Below the pieces are notes generated by a model, which was not told where the DNA came from, did no database searches, and was given only the letters and a program-made list of their open reading frames with translations. A DNA stretch of 64,000 nt from Methanolinea sp. (GTDB lineage Archaea; Halobacteriota; Methanomicrobia; Methanomicrobiales; Methanospirillaceae): assembly GCA_018263335.1 (NCBI GenBank), contig JADFCY010000009.1, positions 20,554 to 84,553 on the forward strand, in the 5' to 3' direction. Position numbers and translations under genes: made by a program. Below are positions 40,795-50,045 of this stretch, piece after piece (positions within the stretch are counted from its first letter, which is position 1; each line of letters starts with the position of its first letter).

Positions 40795-41095
40795 AGACTT
40801 CTTTTTTAAAATAAAGGATATAATATTATTTTTCGTAATATACCACGAAAAAATATGACCATTAAGGCCTTATTTTTCCCTCAAAAATAGGACGTGCGCG
40901 TTCGGAATTGAAGCAATTCTGTGCCATTTTTCAATAATGACCGATTTTGCCAGATTTAACCGAAAAAGGCTCATTATTTACCTAGATTATTGAAAAAGGA
41001 GAGCGTATCGCGTGTGGAACAAGGCAAAGCTTTAAAATAGGGAAATTTAACCTCTAAGATAGTAGTTCCATGGGAACTATGGTGGGAGAATTCAA
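40795..41095 (+). promoter_or_regulatory. AT-rich, inverted-repeat-rich upstream region of the AdoMetDC-like gene
   Basis: TTTTTCAATAAT (40927-40938) / ATTATTGAAAAA (40986-40997), AATAATGA / TCATTATT (40933-40940, 40971-40978), TTTTTCGT..ACGAAAAA; TATA-like tttaaaata near 41031. Confidence 0.5.
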
Positions 41096-41521
41096 ATGCT
41101 TGAGATGAAGCGTGAAGCAGTTGTCCGGAATATGAAGGACAATGACGTGATAAAGAAGTTCCAGACAGACAAGGCGTGGGGTTTGTGCACGATGGTGGAC
41201 CTGAAGCACTGCAACCCGGAGACCATCAGGGACCCGGAGAAGATCCAGGAATTCATCATCCAGCTCTGCGATCTCATCGATATGAAGAGATTCGGCGACC
41301 CCACTATAGTCCACTTCGGCCCCTGTGCCAAGGTAGCAGGCTACTCCATGACCCAGCTGATCGAGACCTCGCTGGTATCCGGGCACTTTGCCAATGAGAC
41401 CAATTCGGCATACCTGGATATCTTCAGCTGCAAGGAGTATGGCCCTGAAAAGACCGCGAAATTCTGCAAGGAGTTCTTCGGCGCGCAGTCGATGAACTTC
41501 ACTGTGGCATTCAGGTACTAA
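41096..41521 (+). CDS. S-adenosylmethionine decarboxylase-like protein
   Basis: VHFGPCAKVAGYSMTQLIETSLVSGHFANETNSAYLDIFSCKEYGPEKTAKFCKEFFGA resembles the AdoMetDC core including the FSC cysteine. Confidence 0.7.
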   Translation: MLEMKREAVVRNMKDNDVIKKFQTDKAWGLCTMVDLKHCNPETIRDPEKIQEFIIQLCDLIDMKRFGDPTIVHFGPCAKVAGYSMTQLIETSLVSGHFANETNSAYLDIFSCKEYGPEKTAKFCKEFFGAQSMNFTVAFRY

Positions 41522-41719
41522 AAGGCAGGCAGATAGTTCCCGGAACACTCCACTGCCGTTGGGCAGGGGAGATGCGGAATCCTTTTTTTTCAAAATCCCT
41601 ACATGATACTGCCCGGGTCGATCCGGGCGGGACGAGGGAGGCAGTCTTTTTTTACCGCCCCCAGAATCAGCAAAGTTCAAAACTCCTGGTCGACCAGGAG
41701 GTTTCGGACATGAGATCTC

Positions 41720-42307
41720 CTAGAAGAGACCGATGATCCCATCGGCGATGATCTTCACCGCGATGGCCGCAACCAGCATCCCGAGGACTTTTGCCATGAT
41801 ATCGATGACGGTTTCGCCAACGATCCGCTGGAGGTGGGATGAGAACCGGAGGATGACCCACGTTGCCACGAGCGAGAGCGTGATCGCAATGGCCGGCACA
41901 AGGATCCCGTATTCTTCGGAGAGGAGAATGACGGTGGTGATGGCACCGGGCCCGCAGAGGAGGGGGGTTCCGATCACCACCCCCGCCACTGACTGGGAAG
42001 GGCCCCTTGATCTCCCGATATCGAGCCCGAGCGCCATCTGCATCCCCAGGATAAAGAGGAGGATGCCCCCTGCGACCTGGAAGCTTGGCATGCTGATCCC
42101 GAGGATATTGAAGATAAAGAAGTTGAAGAAGAGGAATATGTAGAGGAGAAAGCCGGCCACCGCGACGGCAATGAGTGCCTGCTTGTTGATCTCAGATGAA
42201 GACTGTCCCTTGGTCATCGAGGTGAAGATCGGCACGCTGAGTATTGGATCCAGGATGACGAAGAGCGCCGAGAAGGCATATATCACAGACGAGAGCATGT
42301 CCGGCAT
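41720..42307 (-). CDS. MarC-family membrane protein
   Basis: FVILDPILSVPIFTSMTKG...GTPLLCGPGAITTVILL. Confidence 0.9.
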   Translation of the reverse strand: MPDMLSSVIYAFSALFVILDPILSVPIFTSMTKGQSSSEINKQALIAVAVAGFLLYIFLFFNFFIFNILGISMPSFQVAGGILLFILGMQMALGLDIGRSRGPSQSVAGVVIGTPLLCGPGAITTVILLSEEYGILVPAIAITLSLVATWVILRFSSHLQRIVGETVIDIMAKVLGMLVAAIAVKIIADGIIGLF

Positions 42308-42643
42308 ACAACCGCTGGATCAATATTCTTCTCCCGGACAATTAATAGCGTGGATGGAAATCCAAGGAACAATGTACAGGGAACGACCTTCCGAGAAAAA
42401 TCAGATGCTCCCCTGGTATGGTCCTGATCGATAGGGGGGTTGATGCCAGATTCTGGGGGTGTCCGGCAAAATGAAAAAAACCAGGTGACATAGCCAGGGA
42501 GAGCAATATCATATCCACTTCCTGGTTTAAAAATTTTCATGTTTATCATGGGCAGGGGAGGAAAAACCGGGCAGGGCGGGGCGTTTTCCACGAATTGCCA
42601 CGCACACCCCCGCATTCCTCCCCTGCGTGCCGGGATTGGGCGT

Positions 42644-43996
42644 TTAACGGCGGTCTACCAGTCGTTTCGGCCGCCCTTTCACGCGGGAGAGTTCAAGACC
42701 ACCCGGCGGGGTGAACTTGAAGAGGACGTGGAAGTCTTCTGATATGGCCGGTGCAAGGCCTGGTTTCGCGCGGAGGAACGAGGCAATGAACCGCTCGCCG
42801 ATCTCCTCTCCGGGCAGGTGCGCGGGGTCAAGCGCCTCCATGCTCACCCGGAGGACGACTCCGCCATTCTCGCCGTGGTACACAAATGCCTCGTATTCAC
42901 CGGTCAGGTACTCTATGTTCCCCCGCTGGAAGACCCCTCGCTCGATATCCACCCGGTTCACCGGAGTCCCCATGATCCAGAGGGTCTCAGCCTCTCGCTG
43001 GGGGGAGTAGATCTTCATGTGTGTTCTGCCGCATGCGCACGGCTCGCGGGTCATCACGACGGTCGTGTCCTCCGTGTCGTAATTAATAAGCAGCGTGCCG
43101 CACCGGCCGCCGGGAGGGACGAGGGTGGTGAGCACCGCCCGCCCGCATTCGCCGTCAGGGACAAACCCGCCCATCGAGGGATCATACACGTCAAGGTGGA
43201 CGAGGTCTTCGGGCACGTGGAGCCCTGAGCGTTCGCGACACTCCCCGCACATGGTCCCCTCAGTGCTGCCGTACGTGTTGAAGACCTCGCGGTCCCACAC
43301 TTCGGCGAGGTACGCTCTCGATTCGTCGGCAAAACTCTCGCCGCCGACGATGAGCCGTTCAAGCGAGGTCTCCCTGGGGTCAAGGCCCTCTCCTTCGAGC
43401 TGCCGTGCGAGTCTCAGCAGCTTAAAGACGCTTCCCACGATCCCCGTGGGTTGGTAGCTCTCGAGGATCCTCCGGGGGAAAGTGCACTTGCCGATCGGGA
43501 TGATGGTCATCCCGATCCCCCGCGCCGCAAGCGTCATGGTATTGGCCCCGACGTTCATCCCGTAGGAGGCACAGATCACCACCCTGTCACCCTTTCCAAA
43601 GCCCTGGGATGCAAATATCCGTGCATACTTTGCGGCATAGCGTTCCCAGTCCTCCCAGGTGAGGAAGAAACTCTTGGGCGTGCCTGAGGTCCCGCTGGTC
43701 TCGTGAACGGTAAAGATCTCCTCCCATGGCACGCTCCTGAACAGGAACTCGCTCTTCTGCGGGGGCTGGTGTTCGCGGATTGTCCTCCCGGATATGATGG
43801 GGAGGGACTTCAGGTCGTCATGGGACTTGATATCCTCCGGCCGGATGCCATGCTCGCGGAACCAGTTCCGGTAGAACGGGGAATGGTCCCGCGCGTACCT
43901 GGCGGTATATTGTATCCTCTCATCCACCAGGGCATCGAGTTCACCACGCGGGAGCGTCTCCATCTGGCGGTCGAAGAATGAAGCGGCTGACATCAT
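42644..43996 (-). CDS. phenylacetate-CoA ligase-like acyl-CoA ligase (AMP-forming)
   Basis: VHETSGTSGTPKSFFLTWEDWERYA...NTYGSTEGTMCGEC. Confidence 0.88.
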   Translation of the reverse strand: MMSAASFFDRQMETLPRGELDALVDERIQYTARYARDHSPFYRNWFREHGIRPEDIKSHDDLKSLPIISGRTIREHQPPQKSEFLFRSVPWEEIFTVHETSGTSGTPKSFFLTWEDWERYAAKYARIFASQGFGKGDRVVICASYGMNVGANTMTLAARGIGMTIIPIGKCTFPRRILESYQPTGIVGSVFKLLRLARQLEGEGLDPRETSLERLIVGGESFADESRAYLAEVWDREVFNTYGSTEGTMCGECRERSGLHVPEDLVHLDVYDPSMGGFVPDGECGRAVLTTLVPPGGRCGTLLINYDTEDTTVVMTREPCACGRTHMKIYSPQREAETLWIMGTPVNRVDIERGVFQRGNIEYLTGEYEAFVYHGENGGVVLRVSMEALDPAHLPGEEIGERFIASFLRAKPGLAPAISEDFHVLFKFTPPGGLELSRVKGRPKRLVDRR

Positions 43997-44204
43997 GTGA
44001 TGATCTGTACGGGGGATGAATAAATCTCCCTTCAGGGCTTTTCTGTCACTGGGGCAAAGACCCCGAAAATCCCCGAAAAATCGGCCCGGCTCCCCCTCCC
44101 TTGCGGCATGGGTTGCGGAGGAGAGGGTGTGCGAAAGATTCCGTTAAAAATAGTATTAAATCCTCCAGGGGCATCACATTGCACTATAAAGAAGGTGAGT
44201 GATC

Positions 44205-44591
44205 ATGACTGGAACGAAACGCTATAAATGCAAGGTCTGCGGCTATATCTACTCCCCGCTGCGTGGAGAGCCGCACAACGGCATTCCCGCAGGGACGGCC
44301 TTTGAGGACCTTCCGGACAGCTACATCTGCCCCATCTGCGGCATGGAGGGCAAGGGAAAGATCGGAAAGTGGGGATTCGAGGAGTGGGCTCCCACCAAGT
44401 GGCTCTGCTCGGTCTGCGGGTACGTCTATGACCAGAAGCGCGGAGAACCTCACCGTGGTATCAAACCCGGGACGGCATTTGAGGATCTCCCTGAAGATTA
44501 TACCTGCCCGGTCTGCAACCTCGACCCAAAGATCTCCAAGCAATTCGGAAAGGTCTTCAAGCAGGGGTTCGACCCTCTGGACATCCCCTGA
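44205..44591 (+). CDS. tandem rubredoxin (two rubredoxin domains)
   Basis: [38 protein letters not shown] and [37 protein letters not shown]. Confidence 0.95.
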   Translation: MTGTKRYKCKVCGYIYSPLRGEPHNGIPAGTAFEDLPDSYICPICGMEGKGKIGKWGFEEWAPTKWLCSVCGYVYDQKRGEPHRGIKPGTAFEDLPEDYTCPVCNLDPKISKQFGKVFKQGFDPLDIP

Positions 44592-45025
44592 ACCATCACT
44601 TTTTTCTCCTCTCGTCAGTCTGACGAGGGAGAGGTGCTCGATTCCGTGGGGTCTATTCCCGCACCCCGCTCCTGCTCCCTCTTCCCACCTCCAAAAAAAG
44701 TTGTGCGGAGGGAGCGATGCATCCCGCACGCAATATGTGGGATGCGACCAGTCGCAATCTGATGAATTTGGGTTCACCCCTATCTCCGAATACCAGAACC
44801 GGTTACACAAAGGCGGGAGCGTTCACTGCCGAAGGGTGGGATACCGGAAAACCCCCCTCCCCCTGTATTGCATCATGCGGTATATACCGAAAAATACTCC
44901 AGGGGGATTGGCAGAGCGCCGCCATATGCGACACGAGACAGCGAACCCAACGCTGATGTACAAATTAATACGTCATCGCTGCAACACTCTTACCAGACCA
45001 ACTCTGCAAGGGTGAATTTTTCAGC

Positions 45026-46348
45026 ATGTGTGAGCGAATCCTCATCCCCACCGACTTCTCGTGGTATGCCCAGAGGACGATCCGGTACGCAACGGAGATA
45101 CCTGGGGCCACCGCGGCCATTCTCCTGCACGTCACTGAAGAGGCAACGGAGTGCATGACCTGGCACTCATCCGCAGAGGCGAGGAATTCACCGAGCACGC
45201 CCGCCAATGCCCTTGCATACGCGGGTGAAGCGCTCGAGAAGGCCGGGTTCTCCGTCACCTACGAGGTTGCCCCCCCGAAGAGTGCCGGCATCCATGCCGC
45301 GATCCTCGAGTCAGCGGAGAGGAACGGGGCGGATCTCCTCCTGATCGGGGGAAAGGGCAGGGGTTTTTTGAGGGACGTTCTCATGGGACATGTCTCAAAA
45401 AGAGTCGTGGAGGAGGCCAGGATCCATGTCCTTGTCACCCATTTTCCAGAGGAACCCGGCCCGGGGAGTGAGGCTGCCGGTGTTGCCGCTTCCCGGGAGA
45501 GGCCGCTCTTCTCACGCATACTCGTTCCGGTGGATTTTTCCCGTACCACCTTTGAGACCATAGAGTTCCTGGGCGACCTGGATGGATACGAAGAGATCAT
45601 CCTCATGCATGTCATTGGCTCGGTCAATGACCGGCATGACCTGCAGAAGAAACTCCAGCACTCCATTGAGGCGCTCTCCTTCCTCCAGCGTGACCTTGCG
45701 CCCCGTGGAGGGAGGGTAAGCCCTCTCATCAGGTTCGGAGACCCCGCCGGGGAGATCTGCAGGATGGCCGAAGAGGAGCAGGCAACCCTGATCCTCGTCT
45801 CCAGGTTTGGCGCATCAGGTTACCTGAAGGAGGGACCCATCGGCAGCATTGCCGCGGAGGTCGCAAAGCGCGCCCGCATCCCCGTCCTCATCCGCTTCCC
45901 CGGGTCATCCCGTGAGGTCCAGGTCAGGGAGATCGGTACTGCCGAATTTTCACGTGCAGAAGAGACGTGGTCTCATTACCGTCAGCAGCGTGCAGATCCC
46001 TCTGTGGATCGCATATTCGGCGTGTTTGTCGACGGAGACCTTGTATCCCTCGCCCGCTGCAGGAGGTATCCCGATGGTCTGGAGATCGACGGGGTGTTCA
46101 CGCAGGAAGGATTCCGCCGCAGGGGATACGCCAGGAGCGTGGTCTCTCTCCTGGTACACGAGTGCGGTGCAGAGACCCTGTACACCTTATCCACCGGGGA
46201 GATGATCGAGTTCTTCAGGTCTTTTGGGTTTACTCTGGTCCCGGAGAAGGAGATGCCCGAATCCATCCGGGAACGGTATGGGTTTGCCCTGGGAGACCTT
46301 GCGGGGGCGGACCTCTACCCCATGAAGAGGAGCAGCAGGGAGTCATGA
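45026..46348 (+). CDS. Usp-Usp-GNAT fusion protein
   Basis: Two UspA domains (RILIPTDFSWYAQRTIRYA...LLIGGKGRGFLRDVLMGHVSKRVVEEARIHVLV; RILVPVDFSRTTFETIEFL...LVSRFGASGYLKEGPIGSIAAEVAKRARIPVLI) then an acetyltransferase-like domain (DGVFTQEGFRRRGYARSVVSLLVHECGAETLYTLSTGEMIEFFRSFGF). Confidence 0.85.
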   Translation: MCERILIPTDFSWYAQRTIRYATEIPGATAAILLHVTEEATECMTWHSSAEARNSPSTPANALAYAGEALEKAGFSVTYEVAPPKSAGIHAAILESAERNGADLLLIGGKGRGFLRDVLMGHVSKRVVEEARIHVLVTHFPEEPGPGSEAAGVAASRERPLFSRILVPVDFSRTTFETIEFLGDLDGYEEIILMHVIGSVNDRHDLQKKLQHSIEALSFLQRDLAPRGGRVSPLIRFGDPAGEICRMAEEEQATLILVSRFGASGYLKEGPIGSIAAEVAKRARIPVLIRFPGSSREVQVREIGTAEFSRAEETWSHYRQQRADPSVDRIFGVFVDGDLVSLARCRRYPDGLEIDGVFTQEGFRRRGYARSVVSLLVHECGAETLYTLSTGEMIEFFRSFGFTLVPEKEMPESIRERYGFALGDLAGADLYPMKRSSRES

Positions 46349-46551
46349 GAGCCCGTCGGCATGGGATGAAACAGACACGGGGGGGACCCCCCGGCGGGGA
46401 CGAGGAGGGGGGATGAGGGTACAGGTGTGCGGGAGACGCTTCCAGGAGGAACGTGCGTCTTGCCACGGGAACCTGCAGGGATAAAACGGGAAAACCCCCA
46501 TCCTCCATAGTTATAGGGCACATTCGTGCCCGTCGTCCCCTGCGGGAGAGA

Positions 46552-46806
46552 CTACTCCCCCCTGTGCGGTTCTTTTACCAGCTCGACAAGCAGAGAGAAC
46601 ATCGCCGCTTCTAGGGGGTCCTCGATCGCGGAAAGGCGGTCGGTAGCGTGGGCCCGGATCATCTCTGCCAGCCGCTCGGCATAGGGCTGGTCTGCTGCCG
46701 GGACCGCCCGACGGGCCCGGAGCCAGCGGTCAGCGGTCTCGTGGAGGTCCAGGCGCCCGTTCCGGGGCATTCCCGGTGCGGATGGTTCATGCATTCCCTG
46801 TCTCAT
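46552..46806 (-). CDS. hypothetical protein
   Basis: 84 aa MRQGMHEPSAPGMPRNGRLDLHETADRWLRARRAVPAADQPYAERLAEMI..., plausible helical composition. Confidence 0.4.
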   Translation of the reverse strand: MRQGMHEPSAPGMPRNGRLDLHETADRWLRARRAVPAADQPYAERLAEMIRAHATDRLSAIEDPLEAAMFSLLVELVKEPHRGE

Positions 46807-46997
46807 GGCAGGTATCTGGATCACCGGCAGGTATGAATGGAGTGGCAGGGGGAGTGAAAGTGAGGGGGCCTGATGCAGAAGGCTCGCCCGGCGGGAGCGG
46901 GGCGCCCAGGCGGGACGTATTGCAATCCTATTTCTGCAATGGCGGCCAAACTCGCACATACCGTGATTGGAAAGGGGAAGATGGGAGGGGAGAGACA

Positions 46998-47375
46998 ATA
47001 AAACTGGGAATCATCATCTGCGACCGCTACCGGACCTGTGCGGGGGGAAAATGCCTCCGTGCGTTGCGCAACCGGGAGGGTGCATTCGAACGGTACAAGG
47101 GCAGGGATGTTGAACTTGTCGGGTTTGCCACCTGCAACGGGTGTCCCGGTGGAAACGTCGAATACGTGCCCCAGGAGATGAAGAAGAACGGGGCAAAGGT
47201 CGTCTTCCTCTCGACCGGAATGGTGGTCGGATATCCACCCTGCCCGCGCATCGGATACTTCTCGCGGTTCCTCCGTGAAAAATACGGCATTGACGTGGTT
47301 GTCGGGACCCACCCGATCCCTCAGAACTACTATGCCACCCATGCGAACCTTGGCACCTGGGATTCCGCGGTGTAA
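46998..47375 (+). CDS. CGGC-domain putative metal-binding protein (start uncertain, possibly ATA)
   Basis: IKLGIIICDRYRTCAGGKCLRALRNREGAFERYKGRDVELVGFATCNGCPGGNVEYVPQEMKKNGAKVVFLSTGM; strong SD-like ggaggggag just before ATA 46998. Confidence 0.78.
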   Translation: MKLGIIICDRYRTCAGGKCLRALRNREGAFERYKGRDVELVGFATCNGCPGGNVEYVPQEMKKNGAKVVFLSTGMVVGYPPCPRIGYFSRFLREKYGIDVVVGTHPIPQNYYATHANLGTWDSAV

Positions 47376-47527
47376 AAAAGATCTGCTCGCGCCAACGCTC
47401 ACCGATGAGAAGACGCGACTCTCGTATGATTCACGTCCAGGATCTGCCGGACGCTGATGGGTCTCATAGGGTCCAAGGGTGCAGGAAAGGCAACCCTTAC
47501 CACCCATGGGGATAAAACTCTCCTCTC

Positions 47528-48703
47528 ATGAAGAATGCCTTCCACGTGATGATCGTCCCCACTCTCGGCTGCCCTGCCAGGTGCAGGTACTGCTGGAGTT
47601 CAGACCCCGCGTCTCCACGGATGGGCATGGGGACCCTCAGAGAGGTGGTGGACTGGCTGAAAGGCATCGAGAAGGAGCGGGTGACATTCACTTTCCACGG
47701 CGGCGAGCCGCTCCTTGCAGGCGCCGGGTTCTACCGCGAGGCGCTGCCCCTCATCTCGCGCGAGCTTGCGCACCTGGAGCCCGAGTTTGCCATGCAGTCC
47801 AATCTCTGGCTGATGACCCCAGAGATCGCGGATGTCCTGGCAGAATACCATGTTCCCATAGGGACGAGCATCGACGGCCCGGAGGATCTCAACGACACCC
47901 AGAGGGGAGAAGGCTACTTCCAGAAGACGATGAAGGGGTACGCGATCGCGCGGGAGCACGGGCTGAAGGTGAGTTTCATCTGCACCTTCACGTCGCGGTC
48001 CTTCCACGAGCGGGAGAAGATTGTCCGTTTCTTTAGGGAGAACGGCTTTACCCTCAAGCTGCACCCGGCACTCCCGTCGCTTCGAAACGATAACCCAGAG
48101 CCCTGGACACTCGATCCCGCCGATTACGGGGAGCTGCTCGTCTATCTCCTTGATACGTCCCTTGAGCACCTGGGGAGAATGGAGATCATGAATATCAACG
48201 ACCTGTGCAAGTGCGTCTTCTTCCGGCACGGAACTGTCTGCACCTTCGTCGACTGCATGGGGAGCACCTTTGCGATCGGTCCTGACGGCGGCATCTACCC
48301 CTGCTACCGGTTCGTGGGGATGCCGGAGTACGTGATGGGGAACGTGGCCGACCGTCCGACGCTCGATTCGCTCGCGGACTCTCATATCGGGCGGCTCATG
48401 AGGGATTTCCGGGCCTTTGTCAACCGGGCGTGTGCCGGGTGCGCCCATATCCGGTATTGCCGGGGAGGGTGCCCCTACAACGCCATGGTCCCGCATGGCG
48501 GAGAGATAAAGGGGGTGGACCCCTACTGCACCGCGTACAGGCGCATATTCGACGAGATCACGGGCCGCCTTGACCGCGAGATGGCGGACTCCCTGCCGTT
48601 CGAGATGGGACCGTTCCCGCCGGCCCGGCAGAAGGGGAGGAAGCCAGGCATCATGGCGCTGATGCGGCACCAGGCGATGAAGATGCGGATGCAGATGCCG
48701 TAA
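47528..48703 (+). CDS. radical SAM/SPASM protein (anSME-like / putative peptide-modifying)
   Basis: GCPARCRYCWSSD (CX3CX2C), FTFHGGEPLLAG, SPASM cysteines GPDGGIYPCYRF and CAGCAHIRYCRGGCPYN. Confidence 0.88.
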   Translation: MKNAFHVMIVPTLGCPARCRYCWSSDPASPRMGMGTLREVVDWLKGIEKERVTFTFHGGEPLLAGAGFYREALPLISRELAHLEPEFAMQSNLWLMTPEIADVLAEYHVPIGTSIDGPEDLNDTQRGEGYFQKTMKGYAIAREHGLKVSFICTFTSRSFHEREKIVRFFRENGFTLKLHPALPSLRNDNPEPWTLDPADYGELLVYLLDTSLEHLGRMEIMNINDLCKCVFFRHGTVCTFVDCMGSTFAIGPDGGIYPCYRFVGMPEYVMGNVADRPTLDSLADSHIGRLMRDFRAFVNRACAGCAHIRYCRGGCPYNAMVPHGGEIKGVDPYCTAYRRIFDEITGRLDREMADSLPFEMGPFPPARQKGRKPGIMALMRHQAMKMRMQMP

Positions 48704-48784
48704 GGTATCTCTCATTCGGATGCAGCTTCAGGGATAAAGCGCACTTTCTCAACAGAACCGGGTAGTGGAGGAGCGTACCCCAGG

Positions 48785-48975
48785 CAGGGTGGGTTCCGCG
48801 AATGCATACAGATTCGGCGTGTGCAAGGAGTGAGGACCAGGAAAAGGGTACCCTGGCAGGGTGCGTTCCGCGAATGCATACAGATTCGGCGTGTGTAAGG
48901 AGTGAGGACCAGGAAAAGGGTACCCTGGCAGGGTGCATTACCCCAATGCACACGCCTCTGGCGTGTGCATGCATG
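48785..48975 (+). repeat. 72-bp tandem repeat, about 2.6 copies
   Basis: Units starting CAGGGTGSGTTCCGCGAATGCATACAGATTCGGCGTGTGYAAGGAGTGAGGACCAGGAAAAGGGTACCCTGG at 48785 and 48857 (2 mismatches), partial third at 48929. Confidence 0.9.
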
Positions 48976-48990
48976 TGCATCTAAAAAAAG

Positions 48991-50028
48991 TTAAATGAGT
49001 TTGAATATGGGGTGGTTCTCGGCCTTGCACTCGATTCCCATCTGCCGGGTGGCTTCCAGCACGACCATGTCGGTGTATGCCTGGGCAGTGATCATGGCCT
49101 CCACGTTCTCGATGGGGCCGTACATGATCAGGTCGGCACCAAGGGTGCTTGCGATCATGTTGCAGCCGATATCGGGTGCGGACCATGCCGCCTGGATGAC
49201 CCCGTCGAGGCCGCCCTGGTAGTGGTGCAGGAGCTGCTCGAGGTAGGCGTCCTTGCCCTTCAGGGACTCGGCGAGCTTGGACGGGTTCTTCTTTGAGCCC
49301 TTCCAGCGCTTCAGCCAGGTCCAGGAGACGGTCATGTTGTGGTACGCGCCGCCCGTGGGGTAGCCGTGGATGGCCTTGCAGGCCAGGATCTCGCGGTATG
49401 CGCCACCCGAGCCGAGGCCGAGGGGTGTTGCCGCAGTGTCGAGGATGGGCCTGGTGATTCCTGCCTCCTCGGCGATCTGGATCATTCCCTTGGTCTGGCC
49501 GGCGACACCGCCCTCGACGAGGGTCTTCTCCCTGCCTGCGACCGAGGGGTCGGCGGGGTTGAAGGCCAGCACGATTGCGGCGTCGACGTCGCTGTTCTTG
49601 ATTGCCTCGACGTTCTCCGGCGGGATGGACCCGTTAATGGAGTTGTAGATGGCCCTCTTCGCAAGCCCGACTTCCGTCACGTACTTGCAGGCGTGCGCGA
49701 GCGCAGCCGGCACCGACGAGTCCATCAGGAACGCGGTCTTGTTGTCGATCTTGTCAAACCAGGTGAAGTAGCTCTCGAACGCTTCCCCGAACTCCGCAAT
49801 GATCTGGATAAAGTGGGGGATCCCGGTCATGTCGGAGAGTTCCTGGCAACGGTTCCAGAGCGCCTCCGCCTTCTTCTCATCGATCTTGCCCTTGTGGTCA
49901 TCAAGCACTACCTCATGCTTGTTGTAGAAGATTGACGCACCGAGCACAGTCGGGTATTCTCCAGGCTGGCCACCGATCTTGGTGCCATTGAAGTCCCAGA
50001 CTTTCTGTTCTTTCTCAAACCTGAACAT
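48991..50028 (-). CDS. mtrH: tetrahydromethanopterin S-methyltransferase subunit H
   Basis: MFRFEKEQKVWDFNGTKIGGQPGEYPTVLGASIFYNKHEVV. Confidence 0.96.
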   Translation of the reverse strand: MFRFEKEQKVWDFNGTKIGGQPGEYPTVLGASIFYNKHEVVLDDHKGKIDEKKAEALWNRCQELSDMTGIPHFIQIIAEFGEAFESYFTWFDKIDNKTAFLMDSSVPAALAHACKYVTEVGLAKRAIYNSINGSIPPENVEAIKNSDVDAAIVLAFNPADPSVAGREKTLVEGGVAGQTKGMIQIAEEAGITRPILDTAATPLGLGSGGAYREILACKAIHGYPTGGAYHNMTVSWTWLKRWKGSKKNPSKLAESLKGKDAYLEQLLHHYQGGLDGVIQAAWSAPDIGCNMIASTLGADLIMYGPIENVEAMITAQAYTDMVVLEATRQMGIECKAENHPIFKLI

Positions 50029-50045
50029 CTGAATTCACACCTCCT

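Noticed and set aside
48785-48975. CRISPR array interpretation of the 72-bp repeat
   Set aside because: Contiguous tandem repeat without spacers, under three copies, no cas genes nearby
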